Of a DNA stretch of 64,000 nt, positions 16,591 to 26,332 are shown piece after piece. Position numbers and translations under genes: made by a program. The notes beneath the pieces are model-generated. The model had not been told where the DNA came from. It saw only the letters and a list, made by a program, of their open reading frames with translations, and did not search any database. Every line of letters begins with the position of its first letter. The first letter of the stretch is position 1. Source of the DNA: Cetobacterium somerae ATCC BAA-474 (lineage in GTDB: Bacteria; Fusobacteriota; Fusobacteriia; Fusobacteriales; Fusobacteriaceae); NCBI RefSeq assembly GCF_000479045.1, contig NZ_KI518090.1:1-64000 (forward strand). Direction: 5' to 3'.

Positions 16591-17352
16591 GTGAAGGTTT
16601 ATTTAACAAACAAAGAAACAACAGAGCAAGTTCTTCTTTTAGGAGAGAATAAGGGGCATTACTCATTTACTAAAACTACTTTACTAGGATTTATGGGAGG
16701 AGTGTACATAGCTCTTTCAGCTTTGGGAAATTTAATAGCTAACTTTACTGTAGGTGGAGGCGCTGGAAAATTTATAGGAGCTGCTGTTTTCCCAACAGGA
16801 TTAATGCTTGTTGTATTAGTAGGAGGATCATTATTTACAGGAGATTGTCTAGGATTATTGGCTTTTACTAAGGGAAAGGTAGAAAAGACAACATACACAA
16901 GAAATTTATGTGCAGTATGGATAGGGAATTTTTTAGGATCAATATTTATAGCGTATGTGTCTTACTTAGCAGGAAATTATTCATCACCAGAATTTTCTAA
17001 ATATGTAGTTGGAGTTGCAGAACATAAAGTTCATCTTACATTTACAGAAGCAGTAGCAAGTGGATTTTTATGTAACGTATTAGTTGCTATTGGTGTTTGG
17101 TTTGCTTTAGCAGCAAAAGATTTAGCAGGAAAAATATTAGCTATTTGGTTCCCGATAATGTTATTTATCTTAGGAGGATTCCAACACGTGGTTGCTAACA
17201 TGTACTATGTAAGTATAGGAAAAATACTTATGTCTACAGTATATTCTCCAAGTGAAATGGCAATTCATTTCTTAGCTGTTACAATTGGAAACTTTTTATC
17301 AGGAGCATTATTTTTACCATTAATATATAAAAAGTTATACATGAATGATTAA
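16591..17352 (+). CDS. Formate/nitrite transporter (FNT) family channel
   Basis: This 253-residue protein has six membrane segments and the FNT pattern, in which pentamers conduct formate, nitrite or related small anions. The segment GFMGGVYIALSALGN (about 31-45), SLFTGDC (about 88-94) and the later FQHVVANMYY (about 199-208, with the central-pore His) are typical. The start is a GTG after AGGAGGG. It is a single-gene unit with a good promoter. In a fermentative anaerobe formate is the most likely cargo, but FocA and NirC types cannot be separated by eye. Confidence 0.88.
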   Translation: MKVYLTNKETTEQVLLLGENKGHYSFTKTTLLGFMGGVYIALSALGNLIANFTVGGGAGKFIGAAVFPTGLMLVVLVGGSLFTGDCLGLLAFTKGKVEKTTYTRNLCAVWIGNFLGSIFIAYVSYLAGNYSSPEFSKYVVGVAEHKVHLTFTEAVASGFLCNVLVAIGVWFALAAKDLAGKILAIWFPIMLFILGGFQHVVANMYYVSIGKILMSTVYSPSEMAIHFLAVTIGNFLSGALFLPLIYKKLYMND

Positions 17353-17357
17353 TTAAA

Positions 17358-17386
17358 AAGGAGTAGAAATTTAATTTCTACTCCTT
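17358..17386. terminator. Bidirectional terminator between the FNT gene and the SDR gene
   Basis: AAGGAGTAGAAAT (17358-17370) pairs perfectly with 17374-17386 around a TTA loop, with A/T-rich flanks on both sides. Confidence 0.85.
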
Positions 17387-17392
17387 AATTTT

Positions 17393-18166
17393 TTAATTTT
17401 CTCTATGAACAGTTCTTCCATCAGCTTGATGGTTTGGTGTCATTGCAATTTCTGTCAACTGTATATTTTCAGGAAGGCCAGTAGCATAAATAACAACATT
17501 TGCTACATCATCAGGAGTTAAAGCATCGATACCTTTATACGTATTATTAGCTTTTTCAAGATCTCCTTTAAATCTTACCTTACTAAATTCTGTTTCAACT
17601 AAACCAGGCTTAATATTAGTAACTCTAATATTTGAATCAACTAAATCAATTCTTAATCCATCAGAAAAAGTTTTAACAGCGGCTTTAGAAGCGCAATAAA
17701 TAGCTCCACCTGCATAAGCAGCATCCCCAGCGATAGAACCGATATTAACAACATATCCAGAGTTATTTTTTAACATTAAAGGAACTATAGCACTTGTAAC
17801 ATAAAGCATCCCTTTAATATTAGTATCAATAACAGTGTCGATATCTGTAGGAGAGGCTAGATAAACTTTGTCTAGACCTAAAGCTAATCCAGCATTATTG
17901 ATTAAAATGTCAATTTTTTTAAAAGACTCAGGTAAAGATTTTACCTTATCTTCAACATCTTTGCTATTACGCACATCAATAACTAAAGTATGAACTCTTA
18001 TACCATATTTTCTAATTAATTCTTCTTTTAAAGAATCAAGTAAATCGGAACTTCTAGCAGTTAAAATTAGGTTTGCACCTTTTTCTGCATACGCTAAAGC
18101 ACAACTTCTTCCAATACCTTTTGTTGCTCCAGTAATAAAAATAGTCTTACCGTATAAATTGTTCAT
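17393..18166 (-). CDS. SDR oxidoreductase, YdfG-like (3-hydroxy acid dehydrogenase type)
   Basis: This 257-residue short-chain dehydrogenase has the NAD(P) loop TGATKGIGR (13-21), NNAGLALG near residue 90 and the catalytic YCASK. The Ala-Gly-Gly-Ala stretch before YCASK and the basic C-terminus resemble YdfG, which oxidises serine, allo-threonine and 3-hydroxy acids with NADP+. Such enzymes also act on malonic semialdehyde, so the physiological substrate is open. It lies 12 bases downstream of aroK in the same direction. Confidence 0.8.
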   Translation of the reverse strand: MNNLYGKTIFITGATKGIGRSCALAYAEKGANLILTARSSDLLDSLKEELIRKYGIRVHTLVIDVRNSKDVEDKVKSLPESFKKIDILINNAGLALGLDKVYLASPTDIDTVIDTNIKGMLYVTSAIVPLMLKNNSGYVVNIGSIAGDAAYAGGAIYCASKAAVKTFSDGLRIDLVDSNIRVTNIKPGLVETEFSKVRFKGDLEKANNTYKGIDALTPDDVANVVIYATGLPENIQLTEIAMTPNHQADGRTVHREN

Positions 18167-18178
18167 AGAAAAACCCCC

Positions 18179-18697
18179 TTAGCTTAATATATAAGCATTT
18201 TTTATTTTTTCAACACTATCATAAATATTTGTGTTTGAATCTATTTTAATTGAAAAATCAGAAGATATTTTGTACAATGTTTGTCTTTTATCATACAAGT
18301 CTTGTATTGTTTGTAACATGTCTTCTGAGTTTGTAAGAAGTGGTCTAGTTTTACTTCTTTTTACTCGTTCGTAAATAGTATTAACATCACAATCTAAATA
18401 AACTACAAAAGAAGTGGATTTTAGATTTTTAATATTAACATTATCAATAATTGCTCCACCACCAGTGGAAATAACTATATTGTTATCTTTAGATTCTTCT
18501 TCAATAATAGATCTTTCTAAATCTCTAAAATATTTTTCTCCATGTTCTTCAAATATTTCAGGGATAGTTCTTTTTTCTTTCATAGATATGCAACGATCAA
18601 TATCTATGAATTTCATATCTAGGCTTCTAGCTAGAATTCTACCTATAGTAGTTTTTCCACTTCCCATAAAACCTATAAGAGCGATATTAGCTTTCAT
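18179..18697 (-). CDS. aroK: Shikimate kinase
   Basis: This 172-residue P-loop kinase phosphorylates shikimate at O3 in aromatic amino-acid synthesis. Walker A is GSGKTT (12-17), the shikimate-binding Asp lies in FIDIDR (31-36), and STGGGAI near residue 77 is the second binding loop. A lid Arg region follows at RSKTRPLL. It is followed closely by an SDR gene and preceded by the DUF1904 gene, in an apparent four-gene minus-strand operon starting with an M16 protease. Another shikimate-pathway gene, aroQ, is at 51890. Confidence 0.93.
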   Translation of the reverse strand: MKANIALIGFMGSGKTTIGRILARSLDMKFIDIDRCISMKEKRTIPEIFEEHGEKYFRDLERSIIEEESKDNNIVISTGGGAIIDNVNIKNLKSTSFVVYLDCDVNTIYERVKRSKTRPLLTNSEDMLQTIQDLYDKRQTLYKISSDFSIKIDSNTNIYDSVEKIKNAYILS

Positions 18698-18702
18698 AAA
18701 AA

Positions 18703-19032
18703 TTAAAAATGTTCCCCATTATCATAATAATTTGAACCTTCAAGGGGATAGAAGATAACAGTAGTATCGTTGTTGTTTGTTAATTTTTTACAAAATTTTG
18801 TGATGAAGTCTGCAACAATATTTTTAGTTTCTTGTCCTCTGTCAAACCAAGCAACATCAACAAAAGTATAACCAGGAACGATAGCTCCATCGAAAATATA
18901 CTCAGTTTCAGTATGCTCAATAGTAAACCAAGTTCTATCACATTGTACAATTGAAGTAAGTCCATCAATTAATTCTTTACTATTTTCAATTAAACTTTTT
19001 TTATCAATACCTCTAAATTTTAAATGTGGCAT
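18703..19032 (-). CDS. DUF1904 (tautomerase/MIF-like) protein
   Basis: This 109-residue cytoplasmic protein begins MPHLKFRG, with Pro2 after the initiator methionine, as expected for tautomerase-superfamily proteins where Pro1 is the base. The central WFTIEHTETEY and WFDRGQETKN stretches match DUF1904, a family known structurally to adopt the tautomerase fold but without a defined reaction. It begins one base after the stop of the M16 protease gene and ends just before aroK, so it is part of the same transcript. Confidence 0.7.
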   Translation of the reverse strand: MPHLKFRGIDKKSLIENSKELIDGLTSIVQCDRTWFTIEHTETEYIFDGAIVPGYTFVDVAWFDRGQETKNIVADFITKFCKKLTNNNDTTVIFYPLEGSNYYDNGEHF

Positions 19033-19033
19033 T

Positions 19034-21811
19034 TTATTCCTCCTTTTCTGGCAAAAGAATAACTTCTACACAGTTTTTTATATTAAGTGCTCTATTAGAA
19101 AAATTTATAATAGAGTTATAGTTTACTGTCTTATTATACCTCATAGGAGTATAAAATTCATAGTCAGATATTAAATTTTTTTTCTCTAGGTAATTATTCC
19201 AAAAACTATTGGTATTTAATGCAGTCTCAAAATTTAGTTTATAGTTTTTTTGAATATCTAAAATTTTATTTTCTGGAAAAGTTCCTTTTTGAATATTTTT
19301 AATAGTATTTTTGACTTTAGATACAACTTCATCAACTCTTTTAGTATCTGTACTAAACATAATTTGAAGATAATTTTCACCAAAATTTAATTTTTCAAGG
19401 TTAGAATATGAAGAAATAGAATAAACACCACCAATTTTTTCTCTAACATCTTCGATTAGGAGTATATTTAATAAATTAGAAAAAGCTCCATATAAAACTC
19501 TATTTTCTAATGAAAAATTACTTTGATAAGGAAAAGTTAAAATAACTGTAGCTTTTTTATCAATTCCTTTGATAATAGTTTTTTTAACAGACTCAGTAGG
19601 GTAAACTACATTTAAGTCTTTGTATTCTAATTGATTAGTATTTATAGGAAGATTAGCAAAGTAATAATCTAAATTTTTAATTAAAATTTGTTCATCAATA
19701 GAACCTGTAACAACTAGTTTATAATTTTTAAAATTACTAAATAAATGTTCAAATGTATTTAAAAGAGATTCTTTGTTAACATAAGAAATATCATCTATTT
19801 CTAAAGGAACTTTTCTTGGATGATTGTTATTTAAAGTTTCTAAATATGTTTTTTTAAATAAAGCTTTAGGAGAAAAGTCTCTATTTTTTATTAACTCTCT
19901 ATTTGTTTTTAAATTTGATTCAATAATATTTTCATCAAATTTTGGATTAGAGATAAGTGTTCTAAAAAACTTTAATGCTTCAGAAAGATTCTCTTTATTT
20001 GTAGATATTGTAAACCCTTGTGTATAATCATCAATAAATGGTTCAACACTAAAATTTTTTCCTTTGAAATATAACTCTAAAGAGCTATAGTTAATATCTC
20101 CTACTCCAGAATTAGAAAGAATTTCTGGAAGGAAAAGTGAATTAATGTATTCAGGATATTCTAAACTAGAGCTACCTTGCAATTTAGTTAATTTAAAAGT
20201 TATCTTATCTTTGTCAAAGTTAGTTTCTTTATAAAGAACTTCTATTCCATTTGAAAGAAGTAGTTTTGTATAATCTTTTTCTTTTGTAATAATTTTAGAA
20301 GTACCAGGTATTAAATTTAACTCTGGTAATTCAGTTTTAAAAGATTTTTCTTCAATAGAGGTTGTATTTTTTGTTAAAAGTAAATCAATTAAAGATTTAA
20401 TTTCATTTGTTTTAGGTAGCTTATCTTTCATATTTTCTCTAGAAGTTATTAAAACGTCGTAATTTAAAGAAGTAAGATTACTAGCAATATTTTTTAAGTC
20501 ATCAATAGTTATACTTTTTAAAATATTTTCAGTTAATTCATATTCCGCATCAGGTTCCATAAAAACATTATTATTTAAAATATAATCAACGATAGAATCC
20601 ATGTAGATATCATTTTTAATACTTTCTTTATTGCTAACAATAGTCTTTAGATTGTTTAAAAGATTTATTTTTTCATTTTCTAATTCTTGAGATGAAACTC
20701 CATTTAATGAAATACTTTTTAAATTATCAATTATATCCGTTATAGATTTATTTATATTTTCATCCTTTATAAGTGCTGAAATTGCATAAATTCCAGTGTT
20801 TTTATTAAGAGGAAAATTATAAATAGAGGAATATACAAAAGGTGAATCTTTATCTTTAGATAAAATAGAAAATCTAGTATTTAAAATAGAATTAAGTAAG
20901 ATTTTTTCTAAGTTATTTTTGAATGAAGCTGTAGTATCAATAGTAGATATAGGTTCTTTCCACATTAAATTAAAATTAGTTGTAGTAAGTTCAGGATCAG
21001 TAAAAATAGTAACTGAATCCTCAAGGGGTAAAGATATTTCATAATTTGTATTAACAATATTTGTTTTATTTTTTAATGATGCAAAATTATTAGTAATAAG
21101 GTGTTTGATATCTTCAGGATTAAAATCTCCAACAGCAACAACAGCCATATTTTCTGGTTGATACCATTTTTCATAATAGTCTCTAAGTTTTTTAGAAGTT
21201 GCGCCCTTTATAGTTTCAGGAAAACCTATAGGAAATCTTTTAGAATACCAAGAATCACCATATAAGATTTTCTTTTGTAAATCTCCAACTCTTTGAGAAA
21301 TTCCTTGTCTTAGTCGCCACTCTTCAATAATTATATTTTTTTCATTTTCAACATCTTTTGGATCGAGAGTTACCTCTGATGCCCACTCTTTAAGAACATT
21401 AAAACCAGTTTCTAAATCTGACTTAGAAGTGGGAACTTGAAGTTTATAAACCGTTTCTGAAAAACTGGTATATGCATTTAAATCTCCACCGAAACTTAAA
21501 CCTAAAGACTGGAGATATGTAACAAGCTCATTTTTTTTATACTCTGTAGTACCATTGAAAGCCATATGTTCTAAAAAATGTGCCAATCCTTGTTGATCTT
21601 CCTCTTCGTAAAGAGAACCAGCTTTTACAACAAGATTTAAAGAAGCTCTATTTTCAGGTTTTTTATTTTTAAGTATATAGTACTGTAAACCGTTGTCAAG
21701 TGTTCCAGAAATTAGATTTTTAGATACTTGTAGATTTGGTTGGTTACTAGCAAAAATAAAAAGTTGTAAAATTAAAAATATTATAGTAAACGGAAATATT
21801 CTTTTTTTCAT
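19034..21811 (-). CDS. M16-family (pitrilysin/PqqL-like) zinc metalloprotease, exported
   Basis: This 925-residue protein starts with a hydrophobic signal segment (about 5-22), so it acts in the periplasm or at the envelope. The inverted zinc motif HxxEH is HFLEH (78-82), with the third ligand Glu probably in NIIIEEW near residue 157. The length fits two M16 repeats (catalytic and inactive half) in one chain, as in PqqL/pitrilysin. GAGGAGG lies before the ATG. It is the first gene of a minus-strand run with DUF1904, aroK and an SDR. The substrate is unknown; PqqL-like enzymes degrade imported peptides. Confidence 0.88.
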   Translation of the reverse strand: MKKRIFPFTIIFLILQLFIFASNQPNLQVSKNLISGTLDNGLQYYILKNKKPENRASLNLVVKAGSLYEEEDQQGLAHFLEHMAFNGTTEYKKNELVTYLQSLGLSFGGDLNAYTSFSETVYKLQVPTSKSDLETGFNVLKEWASEVTLDPKDVENEKNIIIEEWRLRQGISQRVGDLQKKILYGDSWYSKRFPIGFPETIKGATSKKLRDYYEKWYQPENMAVVAVGDFNPEDIKHLITNNFASLKNKTNIVNTNYEISLPLEDSVTIFTDPELTTTNFNLMWKEPISTIDTTASFKNNLEKILLNSILNTRFSILSKDKDSPFVYSSIYNFPLNKNTGIYAISALIKDENINKSITDIIDNLKSISLNGVSSQELENEKINLLNNLKTIVSNKESIKNDIYMDSIVDYILNNNVFMEPDAEYELTENILKSITIDDLKNIASNLTSLNYDVLITSRENMKDKLPKTNEIKSLIDLLLTKNTTSIEEKSFKTELPELNLIPGTSKIITKEKDYTKLLLSNGIEVLYKETNFDKDKITFKLTKLQGSSSLEYPEYINSLFLPEILSNSGVGDINYSSLELYFKGKNFSVEPFIDDYTQGFTISTNKENLSEALKFFRTLISNPKFDENIIESNLKTNRELIKNRDFSPKALFKKTYLETLNNNHPRKVPLEIDDISYVNKESLLNTFEHLFSNFKNYKLVVTGSIDEQILIKNLDYYFANLPINTNQLEYKDLNVVYPTESVKKTIIKGIDKKATVILTFPYQSNFSLENRVLYGAFSNLLNILLIEDVREKIGGVYSISSYSNLEKLNFGENYLQIMFSTDTKRVDEVVSKVKNTIKNIQKGTFPENKILDIQKNYKLNFETALNTNSFWNNYLEKKNLISDYEFYTPMRYNKTVNYNSIINFSNRALNIKNCVEVILLPEKEE

Positions 21812-21946
21812 TGGTAAAACCTCCTCGTATAAGTTAAAGATATTTAGATAGTAACATTTTATAAGTTTTATTAAAAGGATTATTTAGTAGATTTTTTTAG
21901 ATAAAATTGTTAAAATATGACGAATAAATAATAAATGGAGGATAAC

Positions 21947-23563
21947 GTGAGAGTAAAGGACAAAAAGAAATTCTTTAGATTTTTAATACTAGTAACAATT
22001 TTTATTTTTACAATTTCTTGTGGGGTTAAAAGATTTGTTTTTAATGATGAACCTAAAAAAGTAGAAATGGTAAGTGATGAAATAAAAGTGGATGTCTTAT
22101 CTTTAAATAAAGTAAATACAGACACAGAATTAAAAAAAAAAGATTCAATTATAAAAGAGGATAAAAAAGAGATAGAGTTAAAAAATATAACTGAACAAAA
22201 AATACCTGAAATAAAAGAGGAAGTATCAGTAAATGAGCAAAAAGAAGAAAAGAATATTGAAAAAAATATAGTAAATAACTCAAAATATATTAAAAATCAA
22301 ACGCTGTTTGTTTATAGAGATGAAATGCAAAAAGAAAAAACAGACACTTTGAGAAAAGGGACAAGAGTTGATATTATAGATGAAAAAGAAATAACTGTAA
22401 ATGATAAGAAAAAGTCATTATTAAAGATTCAATATAAAAAAGATTTGAAAAATAAAAGTGGTTGGATAAGTAAAGTAGATTTAGCAAATAGTTTAAATGA
22501 AGTTTTGCCAAAAGAATGGAAAAATCTAGATTTTACATCAAATTATCCAACTAATAATTTTAGTAATAATCCAAGAGTAGATGTAAAAGGAGTGTACTTA
22601 AATATTTATACAATTGGAAGTTCTAAAAAAATGGAAAGACTCATAAATCTTGCGAATACAACAGAAATAAATGCTTTTGTAATAGATGTAAAAGATGATA
22701 ATGGAGTACTATCTTTTGAAATGGAAGCTCCTAAAAAATTCGGAATACCAGTTTCGAAAAATTATCCAATAAAAAATATAGAAGAGTTTATGAAAAAAAT
22801 GAAAGAAAATAATATATATACGATAGCAAGAATTGTTTCATTTAAGGATCCAACGTATGCAAAAGCAAATCCAGATAAAGTTATTATTTCAAGAGATACA
22901 GGAAAACCTTATACAAATAGTGATGGAATAATTTGGGTATCAGCACACGATAGAAATCTTTGGGATTATAATTTATCAGTTGCAGAAGAAGCAGCAAAAG
23001 CAGGGTTTAATGAGATACAATTTGATTATGTAAGATTTCCAGCTTCAAATGGTGGGAAGTTAGATGCAAAACTAAATTATAGAAATACCAAAAATGAATC
23101 AAAACCAGAAACTATTCAAAAATACTTAAAATATGCAAAAGAAAGATTAAATGTTTTAGGTGTTTATACAAGTGCGGATGTTTATGGGCAAGTAGGAACA
23201 TTTAGTGATGATATGGGATTAGGACAGCATTGGGAAGCTGTAACTCAAGTTGTAGACTATATTTCACCAATGATGTATCCAAGTCATTATGGAAATGGAG
23301 CTTATGGAATAGCAGTTCCAGATGCACAGCCATATAAAACAATATACCACTCATTAAAAGATTCTATAAATAGAAATGAAAATGTTAATTCACCAGCAGT
23401 GATAAGACCGTGGATTCAAGCTTTTACTGCAAAATGGGTAAAAGGATATATTCCTTATAATGAAAAGGAAATAAGAGAGCAAATTAAAGCAATGAATGAT
23501 TTGGGAGTAACAGAGTATTTACTTTGGAGTCCAAGTAATAACTATAAGATTACAGGGAAATAA
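21947..23563 (+). CDS. Lipoprotein with SH3-like region and DUF4015 putative glycoside hydrolase domain
   Basis: This 538-residue protein has a lipoprotein signal peptide ending TISCG (lipobox Cys near residue 25). A Lys/Glu-rich linker follows (about 30-110), then a bacterial SH3-like stretch (about 115-175), then a DUF4015 TIM-barrel domain (about 195-538). Domain features include DVKDDNG, QFDYVRFP and SPMMYPSHYGNG, with acidic residues suited to glycosidase chemistry. The start is the GTG at 21947 after GGAGG; an ATG at 21935 overlaps that site. A role in cleaving cell-wall or surface glycans is likely but not shown. Confidence 0.8.
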   Translation: MRVKDKKKFFRFLILVTIFIFTISCGVKRFVFNDEPKKVEMVSDEIKVDVLSLNKVNTDTELKKKDSIIKEDKKEIELKNITEQKIPEIKEEVSVNEQKEEKNIEKNIVNNSKYIKNQTLFVYRDEMQKEKTDTLRKGTRVDIIDEKEITVNDKKKSLLKIQYKKDLKNKSGWISKVDLANSLNEVLPKEWKNLDFTSNYPTNNFSNNPRVDVKGVYLNIYTIGSSKKMERLINLANTTEINAFVIDVKDDNGVLSFEMEAPKKFGIPVSKNYPIKNIEEFMKKMKENNIYTIARIVSFKDPTYAKANPDKVIISRDTGKPYTNSDGIIWVSAHDRNLWDYNLSVAEEAAKAGFNEIQFDYVRFPASNGGKLDAKLNYRNTKNESKPETIQKYLKYAKERLNVLGVYTSADVYGQVGTFSDDMGLGQHWEAVTQVVDYISPMMYPSHYGNGAYGIAVPDAQPYKTIYHSLKDSINRNENVNSPAVIRPWIQAFTAKWVKGYIPYNEKEIREQIKAMNDLGVTEYLLWSPSNNYKITGK

Positions 23564-23572
23564 AAATAAATG

Positions 23573-23601
23573 TTTAAAAAAAGTATAGTGTATGATATAA
23601 T
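23573..23601 (+). promoter_or_regulatory. Possible promoter for truB-typA
   Basis: TTTAAA (23573-23578) is followed after 17 bases by a perfect TATAAT (23596-23601), 30 bases before the TTG start. Confidence 0.55.
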
Positions 23602-23631
23602 GTCATTTGAACTAATTTAAAGGAGAAAAGA

Positions 23632-24489
23632 TTGGAAGGAATAATAGTTATAGATAAACCTATCGGTATAACTTCCTTTGATGTTATAAGGGTTTTAAGA
23701 AGAAATTTGAAAGAAAGAAGAATAGGACATACAGGAACTTTAGATCCTTTAGCAACTGGAATTCTAGTTATTTGTGTAGGAAAAGCTACAAAATTAGCAC
23801 AGGATATAGAAGGATATGAAAAAGAGTATGTTGCAGATTTAGAACTTGGTTTTAAAACAGATACCTATGATATAGAAGGGAAAGTTTTAGCTAAAGTAGA
23901 AGAGTTTAATATTTCTTATGAAAATTTTGAAGAAACATTAGAAACATTTAAAGGAGATATAAAGCAAATACCACCAATGTATTCTGCTATAAAAGTGGAT
24001 GGAAAGAAGCTTTATGAGTTAGCAAGAGAAGGTGTAGAGATTGAGAGAAAAGCTAGAGATGTTAGTATAAAAAATCTAGAAACTATATCTTTTGATGGAG
24101 TAAAGGCTAAGATTGATTGTACAGTTTCAAAAGGTACATATATAAGAAGTCTAATTTATGATTTAGGTGAGAAATTAGGAACTTTTGCAACAATGACTGG
24201 TTTAAGAAGAACTAGAGTTGGAGAAGAGGATTTAGCAAGAGCATTCACATTAGAAACTATTGAAAAAATGGTATCAGAGAATGATTTTTCTTTCTTAGTT
24301 TCAATAGAGGATTATTTTAAATTTCCTAAAGTAGATATTGAAGATGAAAATGATTTAAAACTTTTTGTTAATGGTCAAAGATGTAAAAAAAGAATAAATG
24401 AAGGAAAATATAGAGTTTATTCTAAGAATAATTTTATAGGCTTAGGCGAGGTTACAAAAGGATTATTAAAAGGTTACAAATATTATTAA
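23632..24489 (+). CDS. truB: tRNA pseudouridine-55 synthase
   Basis: TruB makes pseudouridine 55 in the T-loop of tRNAs. The catalytic Asp38 sits in GHTGTLDPLATG, and the N-terminal IDKPIGITS, the KQIPPMYSAIK stretch and the SKGTYIRSL motif are all typical. The 285-residue length is normal. The start is a TTG at 23632, preceded by AAGGAG at suitable spacing, with no better in-frame ATG nearby. typA follows after 18 bases. Confidence 0.95.
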   Translation: MEGIIVIDKPIGITSFDVIRVLRRNLKERRIGHTGTLDPLATGILVICVGKATKLAQDIEGYEKEYVADLELGFKTDTYDIEGKVLAKVEEFNISYENFEETLETFKGDIKQIPPMYSAIKVDGKKLYELAREGVEIERKARDVSIKNLETISFDGVKAKIDCTVSKGTYIRSLIYDLGEKLGTFATMTGLRRTRVGEEDLARAFTLETIEKMVSENDFSFLVSIEDYFKFPKVDIEDENDLKLFVNGQRCKKRINEGKYRVYSKNNFIGLGEVTKGLLKGYKYY

Positions 24490-24507
24490 TTATAGAGAGG
24501 AAGAAAT

Positions 24508-26313
24508 ATGAAGATTAAAAACATTGCAATTATTGCACACGTTGACCATGGAAAAACAACTTTGGTTGACTGTTTATTAAGACAATCTGGAGTTTTCGGA
24601 GCTCACGAACTTGAAAAAGTTGCTGAGAGAGTAATGGACTCTAACGATATTGAAAAAGAAAGAGGAATAACAATATTCTCTAAAAATGCTTCAGTAAGAT
24701 ATGGAGATTGTAAAATTAATATTATAGATACTCCAGGACACGCGGACTTCGGTGGAGAAGTTCAGAGAATTATGAAAATGGTTGATTGTGTTGTTTTACT
24801 AGTAGATGCGTTTGAGGGACCAATGCCACAAACAAAATACGTATTAAAGAAAGCTTTAGAGCAAGGACACAGACCAATAGTTGTAGTAAATAAAGTAGAT
24901 AGACCAAATGCAAGACCTGAAGAGGTTTTATACATGGTTTACGATCTATTTATCGAACTTAATGCTAACGAATTACAATTAGAGTTCCCAGTTGTGTATG
25001 CTTCAGGAAAAGCTGGTTTTGCTAAAAAAGAGTTAAATGATAATAGCGACAATATGCAACCTTTATTCGAAACAATAATAGAACATGTTGAAGATGCAGA
25101 GGGAGATAACAACAAACCTACGCAATTTTTAATAACAAACATTGAGTACGATAACTATGTTGGAAAACTAGCTGTTGGAAGACTTTACAATGGTACATTA
25201 AAAAGAAATCAAGATGTTATATTAATAAAAAGAGATGGAAAGCAAATTAGAGGAAAGGTTTCAGTTCTTTATGGATATGAAGGTCTAAAAAGAGTTGAAA
25301 TTCAAGAAGCTTTCTCTGGAGATATAATCTCAGTTGCAGGTTTAGATAACATTGATATTGGAGAGACAATTGCTGATTTCAATGAGCCAATTGCTTTACC
25401 AGTAATTGATATAGATGAGCCAACTTTAGCAATGACATTCATGGTAAATGATTCTCCATTTGCTGGAAAAGAAGGTAAATTTGTAACATCTAGAAATATT
25501 TGGGATAGACTTCAAAAAGAGCTTCAAACAAACGTTAGTATGAGAGTAGAAGCAACAGAAAGTCCAGATGCTTTCGTAGTAAAAGGAAGAGGAGAACTTC
25601 AACTTTCAATACTTTTAGAGAATATGAGAAGAGAAGGATTTGAAATTCAAGTTTCTAAACCAAGAGTTTTATTAAAAGATATTGATGGAGAAAAATATGA
25701 GCCAATCGAATTAGCAATGGTTGACGTTGATGATGCATTCGTAGGTGTTGTAATTGAAAAAATGGGTATCAGAAAGGGAGAAATGATAACAATGACTCCT
25801 GGAACTGATGGATATACAAGATTAGAGTTTAAGGTACCTGCAAGAGGATTAATTGGATTTAGAAATGAATTCTTAACAGATACAAAAGGAACAGGAATCT
25901 TAAATCATTCATTCTATGATTTCGAATTATATAAAGGTCCAATTCCAACAAGAGCTAAAGGAGTTTTAATCTCTTTAGAGCAAGGAACAACTGTAGCTTA
26001 TGCTTTAGGTGGACTACAAGATAGAGGAGTATTATTTACTGATCCAGGAGTAGCTGTTTATGAAGGAATGATCGTAGGAGAGCATAACAGAGATAACGAT
26101 TTAGTTGTAAACGTATGTAAGGCTAAGAAGTTAACTAACATGAGAGCATCAGGAAGTGACGATGCTATAAAGCTTGCTACACCTAGAAGATATACTTTAG
26201 AGCAAGCTCTTGATTACATAGCAGATGACGAGTTAGTAGAAATCACTCCAACTAATATCAGAATAAGAAAGAAATTCTTAAAAGAGGGCGACAGAAGAAA
26301 AAACTCTAAATAA
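24508..26313 (+). CDS. typA: Ribosome-associated GTPase TypA/BipA
   Basis: This 601-residue translational GTPase of the EF-G family assists ribosome assembly and stress adaptation. G motifs are AHVDHGKTT, DTPGHADF and NKVDR, in the spacing of the family. Domains II, III and V follow, and a C-terminal TypA-specific domain includes the LGGLQDRG and PTRAKG stretches. Codon use is better adapted than in neighbours, as expected for a well-expressed protein. It is cotranscribed with truB. Confidence 0.95.
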   Translation: MKIKNIAIIAHVDHGKTTLVDCLLRQSGVFGAHELEKVAERVMDSNDIEKERGITIFSKNASVRYGDCKINIIDTPGHADFGGEVQRIMKMVDCVVLLVDAFEGPMPQTKYVLKKALEQGHRPIVVVNKVDRPNARPEEVLYMVYDLFIELNANELQLEFPVVYASGKAGFAKKELNDNSDNMQPLFETIIEHVEDAEGDNNKPTQFLITNIEYDNYVGKLAVGRLYNGTLKRNQDVILIKRDGKQIRGKVSVLYGYEGLKRVEIQEAFSGDIISVAGLDNIDIGETIADFNEPIALPVIDIDEPTLAMTFMVNDSPFAGKEGKFVTSRNIWDRLQKELQTNVSMRVEATESPDAFVVKGRGELQLSILLENMRREGFEIQVSKPRVLLKDIDGEKYEPIELAMVDVDDAFVGVVIEKMGIRKGEMITMTPGTDGYTRLEFKVPARGLIGFRNEFLTDTKGTGILNHSFYDFELYKGPIPTRAKGVLISLEQGTTVAYALGGLQDRGVLFTDPGVAVYEGMIVGEHNRDNDLVVNVCKAKKLTNMRASGSDDAIKLATPRRYTLEQALDYIADDELVEITPTNIRIRKKFLKEGDRRKNSK

Positions 26314-26332
26314 TAATTAAAGAGGTATATCT

